A stretch of DNA of 35,994 bases, taken from assembly GCA_964344775.1 (NCBI GenBank), contig CAYFOO010000008.1, positions 1 through 35,994 on the forward strand, in the 5' to 3' direction. Below the pieces are notes generated by a model that was not told the DNA's origin, searched no databases, and saw nothing but the letters and a program-made list of their open reading frames with translations. Made by a program: the position numbers and the translations under genes. The stretch comes from CAYFMH01 sp964344775. GTDB lineage: Bacteria; Patescibacteriota; Gracilibacteria; UBA4473. Shown in pieces: positions 14,560 to 21,210 of this stretch. Position 1 is the first letter of the stretch. Every line of letters starts with the position of its first letter.

Positions 14560-14784
14560 TCAGTTCATGGTTGGCGGACGGCGATCCTCTCCGACGATGG
14601 CGATAATGCCTTCGTGGTCGGTGATTTCCATTCTTCGGGCGAGCACGTTCATGGCCCCCATAGAAAGGGGGCGATCATGTGTGGACATAAACTTCTTAAG
14701 CCTCTCCGCGGAAGTAATTCCTTTCACTTCCAGGGAGGTAACGCAATTGGCGTTGGTCGGAACGATATTTCCAGTCATCTTCAC
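14560..14784 (-). CDS. Small hypothetical protein with Shine-Dalgarno and long leader
   Basis: Unrecognised 74-residue protein (begins MKMTGNIVPTNANCV, ends RRPPTMN). The middle region SAERLKKFMSTHDRPLSMG and VLARRMEITDHEGIIAIVG could fold. Support comes from the unit around it: a consensus promoter at 14975-15002, a real Shine-Dalgarno (AGAGGTGAAG just before the ATG), a TGA stop and a perfect terminator. The leader of about 184 nt is long and can form the hairpin TGCCGAA/TTCGGCA near 14838-14853, so translation may be regulated. GC content and the Shine-Dalgarno set it apart from the housekeeping genes here. Confidence 0.6.
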   Translation of the reverse strand: MKMTGNIVPTNANCVTSLEVKGITSAERLKKFMSTHDRPLSMGAMNVLARRMEITDHEGIIAIVGEDRRPPTMN

Positions 14785-14974
14785 CTCTTGTGCTTGGTGG
14801 TTGTGCCATCTTCACCCTGAAGACAGCGTCTCAGGAACTGCCGAACCATTCGGCAACTCCTCTAACGCCATCTCAAAGAAAAGCATAGCAATCTATTCCC
14901 GAACTATAAAAGATCCTTCAAGAGCTTTTTGTTTCTCTGGTATCAAAAAAAAAGATCCGCGAGAAAACGGCGTA

Positions 14975-15002
14975 TTTATAGGGATTTTTAGTCGTTTGTC
15001 AA
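14975..15002 (-). promoter_or_regulatory. Promoter of the 74-residue ORF unit
   Basis: Minus strand TTGACA (14997-15002), 16 bp, TATAAA (14975-14980). The -35 hexamer contains the TGA stop codon of the upstream sigma factor gene. Confidence 0.8.
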
Positions 15003-15574
15003 TCGTCCCAGTGCTTCCTCATTTCTCTCAGAGCACGGAGCTGGATTACTCGGACGTTGCCTTCTGTTTTTCCGGTGATGACGGCGATTTCTGTGTTGGA
15101 TAAACCTTCTAGGAACTTCAACTCCAAAATAGTTCGATGCAGAGCGGGAAGTTCTTTGAGAATTTCATGTATTTTTTCCGCTTCTAGTTGTCGATTCATG
15201 ATCTCATCTGGCTGCATTTCTTCATCATCAGCAATGTTCGTAAAAAAGTTTTCTTCCCCCTCTTCGTTTTCTAGACCGAGCAGTTCTTTTTTCTTTCGAT
15301 AAAAATCAATGATGCTGTTGTGGGCAATCTTAAAAATCCAGGCTGAAAAACCGGCATTTTTTTGAGGCGTATATTTTTTTAGGTTCTGTACCACTTTCAA
15401 AAAGATTTCTCCAGCCAAATCTTCCACATCTTCCGGATCCACCCGAAAAGCAATGTGTCGAGAAATTTTTGGGAAAAAGTAGTCGAAAATCCTCGCAAAA
15501 CTCTCTTCATCACCATTTTGAGCCTTTTTTACGAGGTTCTCGATCTCTTCCGGAGAAATTTTCTGATACTCCAT
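14999..15574 (-). CDS. ECF-type RNA polymerase sigma factor
   Basis: A 191-residue sigma70-family protein of group 4 layout. Region 2 spans about residues 10-85 (NGDEESFARIFDYFFPKISRH, DPEDVEDLAGEIFLKVVQNL, FSAWIFKIAHNSIIDFYRKKK), an acidic linker follows (about 100-125), and region 4 covers about 130-190 (LPALHRTILELKFLEGLSNT, EIAVITGKTEGNVRVIQLRA). It should direct polymerase to a small regulon. No anti-sigma gene is adjacent. The -10-like TACAAT ends 7 nt before the ATG, so its mRNA may be leaderless. The last codons overlap the next promoter. The site-2 protease at 4.7-5.6 kb is a possible activator only by family analogy. Confidence 0.93.
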   Translation of the reverse strand: MEYQKISPEEIENLVKKAQNGDEESFARIFDYFFPKISRHIAFRVDPEDVEDLAGEIFLKVVQNLKKYTPQKNAGFSAWIFKIAHNSIIDFYRKKKELLGLENEEGEENFFTNIADDEEMQPDEIMNRQLEAEKIHEILKELPALHRTILELKFLEGLSNTEIAVITGKTEGNVRVIQLRALREMRKHWDD

Positions 15575-15581
15575 CTTAGAG

Positions 15582-15587
15582 ATTGTA
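15582..15587 (-). promoter_or_regulatory. -10 element of the sigma factor gene; leaderless start
   Basis: TACAAT on the minus strand ends 7 nt before the start codon, placing the expected transcript start on or next to the A of ATG. The -35 region is not consensus. Confidence 0.45.
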
Positions 15588-15683
15588 GCATAATTTTAAA
15601 TTTGAAAAGTTGGAAGGCACTTTTTTTCAAAAAAATTTGCGTTTCATTTCAAAGTTTTTAAAATCCATTGGCTCTTTTCGAAT

Positions 15684-15778
15684 AGTTGACGAGATAACGA
15701 GATTACAAGTCGACAAGAACTTTTTAAAAAACCAAAATTCAACCTATGAATTTAAAAATAAGGACAGGTTGAATTTTG
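15684..15778. repeat. Word repeat and 13-bp perfect inverted repeat
   Basis: 15684-15716 is built from GACGAGATAACGAGATTACAAG words, also seen at 7.8 and 12.05 kb. Then CAAAATTCAACCT (15733-15745) and AGGTTGAATTTTG (15766-15778) form perfect 13-bp arms around a 20-nt loop. No T-run follows on the plus strand, so a terminator is unlikely; purpose unknown. Confidence 0.65.
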
Positions 15779-15858
15779 AGAGGAAGGATTTCGGAATATT
15801 GAAAGGAATTTCGCTAGGAATTTCTGGAAATGTGGAGACAATCCTGACGATCGACGAC

Positions 15859-15935
15859 GCCACTTTAGCTCAGCTGGTTAGAGCAACTGTCTTGTAAACA
15901 GTAGGTCTCCGGTTCGAATCCGGAAAGTGGCTCCA
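15859..15935 (+). tRNA. tRNA-Thr (anticodon UGU)
   Basis: Full cloverleaf. Acceptor GCCACTT pairs with AAGTGGC; D-arm AGCTCAGCTGGTTAGAGC; anticodon stem ACTGT/ACAGT around loop CTTGTAA, giving anticodon TGT for ACA codons; T-arm CCGGTTCGAATCCGG. The CCA end is encoded (15933-15935). A variable loop of normal size and all invariant bases are present. It reads codon ACA, and by wobble some other Thr codons. Confidence 0.97.
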
Positions 15936-15978
15936 TCCTACGCTTTGCGATGAGTGAAGCGAATCGGAAATGGTTGGA

Positions 15979-16049
15979 TGTCCGCCGAAGCTTTATGCGA
16001 AGGCGGGCTATTTACCAAAGCTTCCGCCTTCACTACGTTTCGGTGGACA
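15979..16049. repeat. Inverted pair of REP-like units (BIME-like)
   Basis: TGTCCGCCGAAGCTTTATGC...GGCGGGC (15979-16008) is followed by TTCCGCCTTCACTACGTTTC...GGTGGACAAG (16022-16049), the same unit in reverse. Each is a palindrome and the pair forms a larger one. They lie just after tRNA-Thr. Confidence 0.75.
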
Positions 16050-16090
16050 AGTCGGATGGCAGGCCACGTCAGATAAAACTACATTACTTC

Positions 16091-16110
16091 ATCCCGACAA
16101 ATGTCGGGAT
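16091..16110. repeat. Short perfect palindrome
   Basis: ATCCCGACA and TGTCGGGAT arms (9 bp) around a 2-nt centre. Flanked by ATAAAACTACATTACTTC and TTCGTGTACTTCGTTTTAT, which are themselves roughly complementary, so the whole 16073-16130 stretch can fold. REP-like. Confidence 0.65.
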
Positions 16111-16211
16111 TTCGTGTACTTCGTTTTATCTTCCTCTCAAAATTTCACGCCTAATCGGTCGCAAAATTTTGGTTTAAAAAATAATTTAAAACCTGAAAAA
16201 AGCGGATATTT

Positions 16212-16492
16212 TACTAAAAAGGCGGGAGTTTTTAGATTGTGTTAAGCTGTAAGTCAATCATAGACATGAATAAAACAATTCTATCATAAAACAAAAAAAT
16301 CTATTTTTTAGCTTTAAAACAGTGATAGTTTGAAGCCAGGTTAAAAACTTTTTTTCAAAAAATTACACAAAAATAGCAATTTTCTAGTTAACACAATATG
16401 ATCTCTTTCGTAAAAAAAATTATTCACATTTATGGCTTATTTAAGCGAAAAAAAAAGTTTGTAATTTCAAAAACTCCTGCCTTCTTAGTATT
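16212..16492. mobile_element. MITE-like element with ~27-bp imperfect terminal inverted repeats
   Basis: The left end TACTAAAAAGGCGGGAGTTT (16212-) and the right end, read in reverse as TACTAAGAAGGCAGGAGTTT, match at all but a few positions. An inner perfect 10-bp pair ATTGTGTTAA (16236-16245) and TTAACACAAT (16388-16397) lies inside. The ~280 bp between have no ORF and are very AT-rich. It borders the 5'-truncated prfB copy. Alternatively it is a structured RNA. Confidence 0.55.
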
Positions 16493-16542
16493 TTAAAACA
16501 AAAAACACTCTAAATTTATACAAATTTTATTTTTTCTAATTT

Positions 16543-16860
16543 GCAATCACCTACCTCCCGCTCAACCTCGTCGTCACATGCCAAAATGAAAAATCCCAAC
16601 TCCAAAACAAAGCCGCCGCGATGAAAGTACTCAAGTCTCGACTCCTCAAACTCAAGCAGGAGCAAAATGCACAAAAACTCGATGAACTCCGCGGAGACAA
16701 GATGGAAGCCGACTTCGGATCACAGATCCGCACCTACACGCTCCAGCCGTATAAGCTCGTGAAAGATCACCGAACGGATTATGAAGAGAACAACCCAGAC
16801 AAGGTTTTTGATGGGAATCTGGAAGGATTTATGGAAGCGTATTTGCGAATGACGAAATAA
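16543..16860 (+). pseudogene. prfB: Truncated peptide chain release factor 2 copy (C-terminal part)
   Basis: The reading frame from 16543 to 16860 encodes the last ~105 residues of RF2: LVVTCQNEKSQLQNKAAAMK, then RGDKMEADFGSQIRTYTLQP, YKLVKDHRTDYEENN and DGNLEGFMEAYLR, all standard RF2 blocks beyond the GGQ domain core. An in-frame TAA (16537-16539) lies two codons upstream of where similarity starts, and the GGQ and stop-recognition domains are absent. The only ATG (16621) would give 79 residues. TGA stops are used nearby, so a complete prfB must exist elsewhere; this is a decayed or partly duplicated copy next to a MITE-like element. Confidence 0.85.
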
Positions 16861-16990
16861 TGAAGCTGTTAGCTATTAGTGCTTAGCATTTAGCTTTTTT
16901 TGGGACTTAAGCATCAAAACTCGTTCCCAAAATCTTTTTGGGAATGCATTGCAAGAGAAGCTCCGCTTCCATAAAAACAAAGAAAATCCG

Positions 16991-17016
16991 CCGGCGGCCC
17001 GTGATGGGCACGCCAG
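16991..17016 (-). terminator. Terminator of the small membrane protein gene
   Basis: Minus strand CTGGCG-T-GCCC, loop ATCAC, GGGC-CGCCGG gives a 10-bp GC stem with one bulge, followed by CGGATTTTCTTTGTTTTT. Confidence 0.7.
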
Positions 17017-17039
17017 CTAGATGAACTAGGTCCTTCTGA

Positions 17040-17231
17040 TCAAGAAACCACTGGGAGCCTTACCCTTCTCACTCTCCTAACAGCGAATAACGCCAAACTC
17101 GCAAGAGCCAGGGCCGACAAGAGTTTTAGAGCCACATTTTCTATGGAAAACAGGGCTCCCCCAAGTGCGACCAAAAGGACCAGCGTTATGACGCACCACG
17201 GAATAGATATTACTTTTTTTGTATTCGTCAT
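17040..17231 (-). CDS. Small two-helix membrane protein with strong Shine-Dalgarno
   Basis: Unrecognised 63-residue protein, MTNTKKVISIPWCVITLVLL onward. Two hydrophobic helices (about residues 8-25 and 32-52) are joined by a short turn, and a basic tail RRVRRVRLP ends it, implying both ends are cytoplasmic. The start at 17231 was chosen because GAGGAGG lies 8 nt upstream, the clearest Shine-Dalgarno in the window; an in-frame start at 17276 would ignore it. A GC stem plus T-rich tail terminates it. Its composition is GC-richer than that of neighbours. Confidence 0.65.
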   Translation of the reverse strand: MTNTKKVISIPWCVITLVLLVALGGALFSIENVALKLLSALALASLALFAVRRVRRVRLPVVS

Positions 17232-17335
17232 TTCCACGTCCTCCTCACCCAGTCTACAAAGAACCTTTATCCGCAAACCAATCTCAACTAGTTAGTAAAA
17301 TTGATTAAAACGAACTATCTACAAAGTGCTGATTT

Positions 17336-17671
17336 TCAATAATTCGTCAAAATAATTTTTCCATCTTCAAACGGAAACTTCTGCACTTTTAATTTCAAAT
17401 TACTAATTTGATCAAATTTTTTATCCAAAAAATCAAATAAATCCTGATAAAATCGCTCTAGCAGTTTGTACTTTTTTTCTCCGGGGAAGTTTTTCACCGT
17501 CTGATAGATCTGAAAATAATCTACCGTATCGGCAATATCATCCGACTGCTCCGCCTTGCTCGTGTCGTATTCGAAATACACCGATACCAAGATTTTTTGC
17601 TTCTGTGCCCGCTCATCCTCCGGAACTCCGAGAAAAATCTCCACTTCGATGTCTTCCAGTGCAAATTTCAT
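17336..17671 (-). CDS. folB: Dihydroneopterin aldolase-like protein
   Basis: Cleaves dihydroneopterin to 6-hydroxymethyl-dihydropterin in folate synthesis. The 111-residue protein has the tunnel-fold pattern: MKFALEDIEVEIFLGVPEDE, QKILVSVYFEYD, the DTVDYFQIYQTV segment with the active-site Tyr, LLERFYQDLFDFL, and KLKVQKFPFEDG with the conserved Lys. The start at 17671 gives the canonical beginning; an upstream ATG would add 13 unrelated residues. It is not linked to folP or folK here, so pathway membership is uncertain, and a related epimerase role is possible. Ends in TGA. Confidence 0.85.
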   Translation of the reverse strand: MKFALEDIEVEIFLGVPEDERAQKQKILVSVYFEYDTSKAEQSDDIADTVDYFQIYQTVKNFPGEKKYKLLERFYQDLFDFLDKKFDQISNLKLKVQKFPFEDGKIILTNY

Positions 17672-17721
17672 CTCCCAGATCCTAAGAAAAAATAAAAAAT
17701 TGTCACCCAAGAATTTTAAAG

Positions 17722-17739
17722 TCTCCCTTGTGAGGGAGA
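17722..17739. repeat. Palindromic unit TCTCCCTT..AGGGAGA
   Basis: TCTCCCTTGTGAGGGAGA, preceded by AAAG as in the copy inside the lamin-tail gene (AAAGTCTCCCTTG at 23449-23460). Family member in an intergenic position upstream of folB. Confidence 0.6.
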
Positions 17740-17826
17740 TTTACCATTCGGTCTTGAGCTTTAAAATATTGATACTCATGGTCGAAAGAGAGGGTTTTTC
17801 TGCACAAACGACAATTATGCAAGAAA

Positions 17827-17884
17827 ATCCCCCAACCTGTCTGCCGTAGCCTTGGCGTAGGTTGAACCCCCTTCACAAAGGGGG
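17827..17884. repeat. Two-hairpin palindromic unit
   Basis: AACCTGTCTGCCGTAGCCTT..AGGTT (17834-17863) is followed by CCCCCTTCACAAAGGGGG (17867-17884). The order, hairpin then C-rich palindrome, parallels the left flank of the DUF559 insertion in priA (26847-26920). Confidence 0.6.
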
Positions 17885-17917
17885 CTTAAATTCTTAAAGA
17901 AAATTGTACATAAAAAA

Positions 17918-18408
17918 GAAACCGGCCGAGCTATTTAAGAACTCAATGAATTGAGTGAAATAACTCGAACCGGTTTCAAAGGACAAACCAATCCATATTC
18001 TCTCGCCTTGCTTTGGTAATAAACGAATCTGTACTACCAGCAGCGCCCTTCACGTATCTTACGAATGATTGACATCAGAGATGAATCGGTGTAGGATACA
18101 GGCGGTTTTTGTTCAAACCATAAAACGGTTAGTAGAGAAAAGGCGGCTAGTGAAGAAAACTTCAGAAGTCGTCTTTTACAGAACCGACCATTTTCTCTTC
18201 GTTTCACGGTGCACGTTCCAGAGTGGTTTAGGCTCAGGATGCGGCATCGCAAAGCGGAGAGAGGAGAGCAAATGAGACCCTGGTCAAAGGGAAATGTTGC
18301 ACAAGGCAATAAACCATAAAGATTGATTCTCTCGACGGAAGGGCTTCATTTACTCAACCCTCTCCACTTGGTATCAGTTGTTTCAAAGAACAATGAAAAT
18401 TAAATTTT
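17918..18408 (-). ncRNA. Promoter-to-terminator unit, RNA or small-protein gene of unknown function
   Basis: Minus-strand unit of about 490 nt. Promoter TTGACA-18-TACAAT at 18415-18444; terminator at 17918-17977, a long stem (GAAACCGG/CCGGTTTC outer, then CGAG/CTCG and CTCAAT/ATTGAG inner) followed by six T. Two short ORFs exist: 21 residues (MKPFRRENQSLWFIALCNIS..) after GAGAGGG, and 57 residues from a GTG at 18207 with one hydrophobic helix (FSSLAAFSLLTVLWF), ending at 18034. Neither is recognised. It could be a structured RNA or encode small membrane peptides. Confidence 0.5.
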
Positions 18409-18414
18409 CAGAGT

Positions 18415-18444
18415 ATTGTATCAGAAGGTATATACTTTTGTCAA
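18415..18444 (-). promoter_or_regulatory. Promoter of the 17.9-18.4 kb unit
   Basis: Minus strand TTGACA (18439-18444), 18 bp, TACAAT (18415-18420). Confidence 0.7.
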
Positions 18445-18792
18445 AAATTTTAGCTTGAACCGGATATAGACTTATTTTATTGTATAACTTTTTGGATCAC
18501 GAACAAATCGCCTAAACAAGCACAAAAACAAAGGTTTTAATTAAGCCTGTTTTTAAGCCAAAAAACACAAAAAAAGTTTTATACTCCTTCGCCTTTTTTA
18601 AAAATTATGCGTATAATGCTTCCACCCTCCATAGTTCTGAACAAAAGCATGCAGTACAACTTTTATCAGAGTTTCACTTTTGATCGTTCTATTTAATTTT
18701 GATTACGACGGACGGGCCATAGCTTTTGTTCAATTCCCATTCCACGATCATATGGGAAAAAAGGCTTCGGAGCATACACTAATGTTTAAATT
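18445..18792. other. AT-rich intergenic region before lgt 3' end
   Basis: About 350 bp. A TATAAT occurs near 18614 on the plus strand but has no -35 and would read antisense into lgt. I see no ORF, RNA gene or strong hairpin. Confidence 0.4.
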
Positions 18793-19572
18793 TCAAAAGC
18801 GTCGGAGTATATTTTTCCAGAATTTCTGCTTTTTTGCGATTAAAAGTCCGGCCAAAATCATCCCCAGACAAAGCACCTGCCCCGTAGAAAATATCCAAAT
18901 CATCCCATCTGGTTCACGGAAATATTCAATCAAAAACCGCAATATTCCGTAGCCTGCCAAAAAGGTGACAAACAAAAACCCGGTTTTTTTCCAAAATCCT
19001 CGATAAAAAAGAACACTCAAAACAGCCACTAAAACTAGGTTTTTCCCCGCTTCATAGAGTTGGGATGGATGCCGAAACAATTCATCGATATGTGGGAAAA
19101 CAACGCCCCACGTCTGATCCGTTGGCATTCCTACCAATTCTCCATTGATGAAATTAGTAATCCGCCCAAAGATTAGAGCAATCGCGAGAGGAATCGTAAA
19201 AACATCGGCGATTTGAAGAAAAGAAATCTTGTGCTTTTTCGTCCACCAGTAGCCAAAAGCCAAAGCTCCTAAAATCCCTCCGTGGATGGACATTCCTCCG
19301 TGCCAGAGTTTGAGAATTTCCAAAGGATCTGTCCAAAAAGTGGCCGGAACATAAAACAAAAACTCCCCCACTCGCCCTCCAATTATCCCACAAATAAAAA
19401 GCCCAAAAACTAGGTTTTCAAAGTCTTTTTTTGCGATATTTAATCCCACTTTCGCATTAATTCGATAACCGATAAAAAGTGCCAAAAAAAGCCCCAAAAT
19501 ATAAGAAATCCCGTACCACCGAACAGGTAGACCAAGAAGTGAAAACGCCACCGGATCAAAATCCCAAATCAT
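18793..19572 (-). CDS. lgt: Prolipoprotein diacylglyceryl transferase
   Basis: Attaches diacylglycerol from phosphatidylglycerol to the lipobox cysteine of prolipoproteins. The 259-residue polytopic protein has the family blocks RWYGISYILGLFLAL, the essential HGGMSIHGGILGA loop, the GRITNFINGELVGMPT signature and RHPSQLYEA. Length and hydrophobicity match normal Lgt. It starts 4 nt after the LemA-like gene ends, so the two are cotranscribed. It ends with TGA. Its presence implies that lipoproteins are made, although none with a clear lipobox is seen in the window. Confidence 0.96.
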   Translation of the reverse strand: MIWDFDPVAFSLLGLPVRWYGISYILGLFLALFIGYRINAKVGLNIAKKDFENLVFGLFICGIIGGRVGEFLFYVPATFWTDPLEILKLWHGGMSIHGGILGALAFGYWWTKKHKISFLQIADVFTIPLAIALIFGRITNFINGELVGMPTDQTWGVVFPHIDELFRHPSQLYEAGKNLVLVAVLSVLFYRGFWKKTGFLFVTFLAGYGILRFLIEYFREPDGMIWIFSTGQVLCLGMILAGLLIAKKQKFWKNILRRF

Positions 19573-19576
19573 AATT

Positions 19577-20200
19577 TTATGTACCGAACCGTTCTATCTT
19601 TCTCAGATAAAATACCCAAAAAACACCTTTAAAAACGGCCATCCCAACAAGTTTATTCCATTGTGCCGCCTCTGCATTATAAATCCCCTGCAAATCAGTC
19701 AGTTTTTTATCAATAAATTCTAGATCTTTCATGATATGCATAAATTTTGGTTCTTTTTGCAAAGCTCCGTCTTTTTCGAGCGTGGAAAAATAGGTAAAAA
19801 CTGCCTCAGAAATTTTTGCTTCTAATTTTAGCCTTTTTTCTGGACTTTTTCGGAGAGATACACTTCGACATTCATCACGAATCTGAAGTAATTCATCTAG
19901 AATTTTGTTATCCAATTTTTTGTCTCTCTTCGCGAGAGTATAAATCAGCGGGATAATCATCTGCCGTTTGGTGAGGAAAAAGAGGATAAAAAGCCAGAGT
20001 TTGTGAATGTATTTTTGGCGGCGATGCAGTCGGTACGCCCCATATCCTAGAAATCCAAAAATAAAAACAAATAAAAAAATCCAAAGCCAATAATTTTGCA
20101 AAAAATCCCAAGCAATACCAAAAAATCCCACTCCTCTTTCCCACAGAAAATCAGTAAATTCCGGTGGTTCTTGGTGTGATGACGGAGATGGTTTTGGCAT
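19577..20200 (-). CDS. Membrane protein, possibly LemA-like
   Basis: A 207-residue protein. One strong transmembrane helix (about 38-57, LWIFLFVFIFGFLGYGAYRL) is followed by a helical region with a LemA-like order: QMIIPLIYTLAKRDKKLDNK, then a middle helix, and KDLEFIDKKLTDLQGIYNAE. LemA proteins have an N-terminal helix anchor and a four-helix coil of unknown role. The similarity is by pattern only, and the N terminus (about 35 residues, proline-rich) is longer than usual. It precedes lgt by 4 nt in one transcript. The leader carries an imperfect inverted repeat (20212-20310). Confidence 0.5.
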   Translation of the reverse strand: MPKPSPSSHQEPPEFTDFLWERGVGFFGIAWDFLQNYWLWIFLFVFIFGFLGYGAYRLHRRQKYIHKLWLFILFFLTKRQMIIPLIYTLAKRDKKLDNKILDELLQIRDECRSVSLRKSPEKRLKLEAKISEAVFTYFSTLEKDGALQKEPKFMHIMKDLEFIDKKLTDLQGIYNAEAAQWNKLVGMAVFKGVFWVFYLRKIERFGT

Positions 20201-20211
20201 TATTGGGGGAA

Positions 20212-20310
20212 AGTATCAAGTATTAGGTATTAAGTATCAAGCAGTTTTGACCTTTGAGTTTTAAGTTTTGACTTCCCTCCCTTAATACTTGCTACTTTAT
20301 ACTTGATACT
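20212..20310. repeat. Imperfect inverted repeat of TATCAAGTATTA words
   Basis: 20212-20241 (AGTATCAAGTATTAGGTATT..) is roughly the reverse complement of 20281-20310 (..TTTATACTTGATACT), enclosing a loop with its own TTTTGA/TTTAAG repeats. It lies just before the LemA-like start codon, in its leader. It shares 22 nt with 4651-4672. Confidence 0.7.
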
Positions 20311-20499
20311 ATTTTAAAGTCTGGGAAAACTTTCTTGAAGTCCGAAAGCTCTGTACGCCAAAGTGCTGTTCAAAGTCTTTTTCGAGTTTTTCCTTTGTTT
20401 GTTTCCTTTTTGGAGATTCATTGGTAAACCGGAAGCCGAAATAATTTTTTTGCATTACAAGAATTTTATAGTTCCTTTTAAATTATCTCAATTAAAAAC
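20311..20499. other. Intergenic sequence before the toxin-antitoxin promoter
   Basis: Mostly unremarkable AT-rich DNA between divergent genes; no ORF or clear hairpin seen. Confidence 0.35.
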
Positions 20500-20528
20500 T
20501 TGATTTTTGATAACATTTTTAATATAAT
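20500..20528 (+). promoter_or_regulatory. Promoter of the toxin-antitoxin pair
   Basis: TTGATT (20500-20505), 17 bp, TATAAT (20523-20528), about 24 nt before the ATG of the HicA-like gene. Confidence 0.75.
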
Positions 20529-20551
20529 GTACTCACAACTATTTGATTCAA

Positions 20552-20782
20552 ATGACGCAATATGAAAAATTAGTGCAAAAATTCAAAGAAAATCCCACAG
20601 CTCTTTCCCTCTTCGAAATAGAAAAAATCCTTGAAAAATGCGGATGTACTAAAATTAATGCAAAAGGAAGCCATGTAAAATATAAAATAATTGAACTTGC
20701 TGTCCCGATTCACAATGGAGACTGTAAAAATTTCTACAAAAAAGAGATTTTAAAAAGACTTTTGAAAGAAAAACTCCTTTGA
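20552..20782 (+). CDS. HicA-like mRNA interferase toxin
   Basis: A 76-residue protein of dsRBD-like fold. The HicA pattern is present: an N-terminal helix, then CGCTKINAKGSHVKYK with the catalytic His41 in GSH, and IELAVPIHNGDCKNFYKKEI leading to the last helix. HicA toxins cleave mRNA and stop growth. The ATG at 20552 was chosen because an upstream in-frame TTG lies within the likely leader. The partner gene follows 48 bp later. It is slightly larger than typical HicA (about 60), through an N-terminal extension. Confidence 0.8.
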   Translation: MTQYEKLVQKFKENPTALSLFEIEKILEKCGCTKINAKGSHVKYKIIELAVPIHNGDCKNFYKKEILKRLLKEKLL

Positions 20783-20830
20783 TAAAAACCTTTTAAAATT
20801 TGCTCTTCAATTCTTTAACCCTTTAAAAAA

Positions 20831-21163
20831 ATGAAAAAAATGAAAAAGCCACAAAGCAACCTTACTGTTTTGGTGAAAAACAAAAAATATGCCTATTTCA
20901 TAACCCCTGTTGATAAAGAGGTTTGCCATATTTTTTGTGAAGCGGCAAAAATCGACCAAAACTACCTTATCGAAGATTTACCGCTTTTGATTGAAGATTT
21001 ACCCAATCTCATCATCGCCGAACAAGAATACGAAGAAGGTAAAGAAACACGAATTCAATTCCGAGTAACAATAGAAGAAAAAAAAGAAATCGAAAAAAAA
21101 GCAGTAAAAAGCGGGAACAAAACAGTTTCTGAGTACCTCCGCGGTTTGGCACTAAAAAAGTAA
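20831..21163 (+). CDS. Probable antitoxin with C-terminal ribbon-helix-helix
   Basis: A 110-residue partner of the HicA-like gene. The N-terminal half (TVLVKNKKYAYFITPVDKEV) may be a diverged HicB-like domain, and an internal duplication LIEDLPLLIEDLPN is visible near 46-59. The C-terminal part RIQFRVTIEEKKEIEKKAVK, then GNKTVSEYLRGLALKK, reads as a ribbon-helix-helix DNA-binding domain. Thus it is probably a HicB-type antitoxin and autoregulator. The canonical HicB core motif is not clear, so assignment leans on gene order. Start at 20831 or 20840. Confidence 0.65.
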   Translation: MKKMKKPQSNLTVLVKNKKYAYFITPVDKEVCHIFCEAAKIDQNYLIEDLPLLIEDLPNLIIAEQEYEEGKETRIQFRVTIEEKKEIEKKAVKSGNKTVSEYLRGLALKK

Positions 21164-21210
21164 TTTTTTGACAAAAAATTATAATTCCTCATTTTTTAAA
21201 AAACTAAAAC

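Noticed and set aside
15950..16245. Plus-strand ORFs of 75 and 91 codons after tRNA-Thr
   Set aside because: They run through REP-like palindromes and differ in frame; no start signal or domain supports them.
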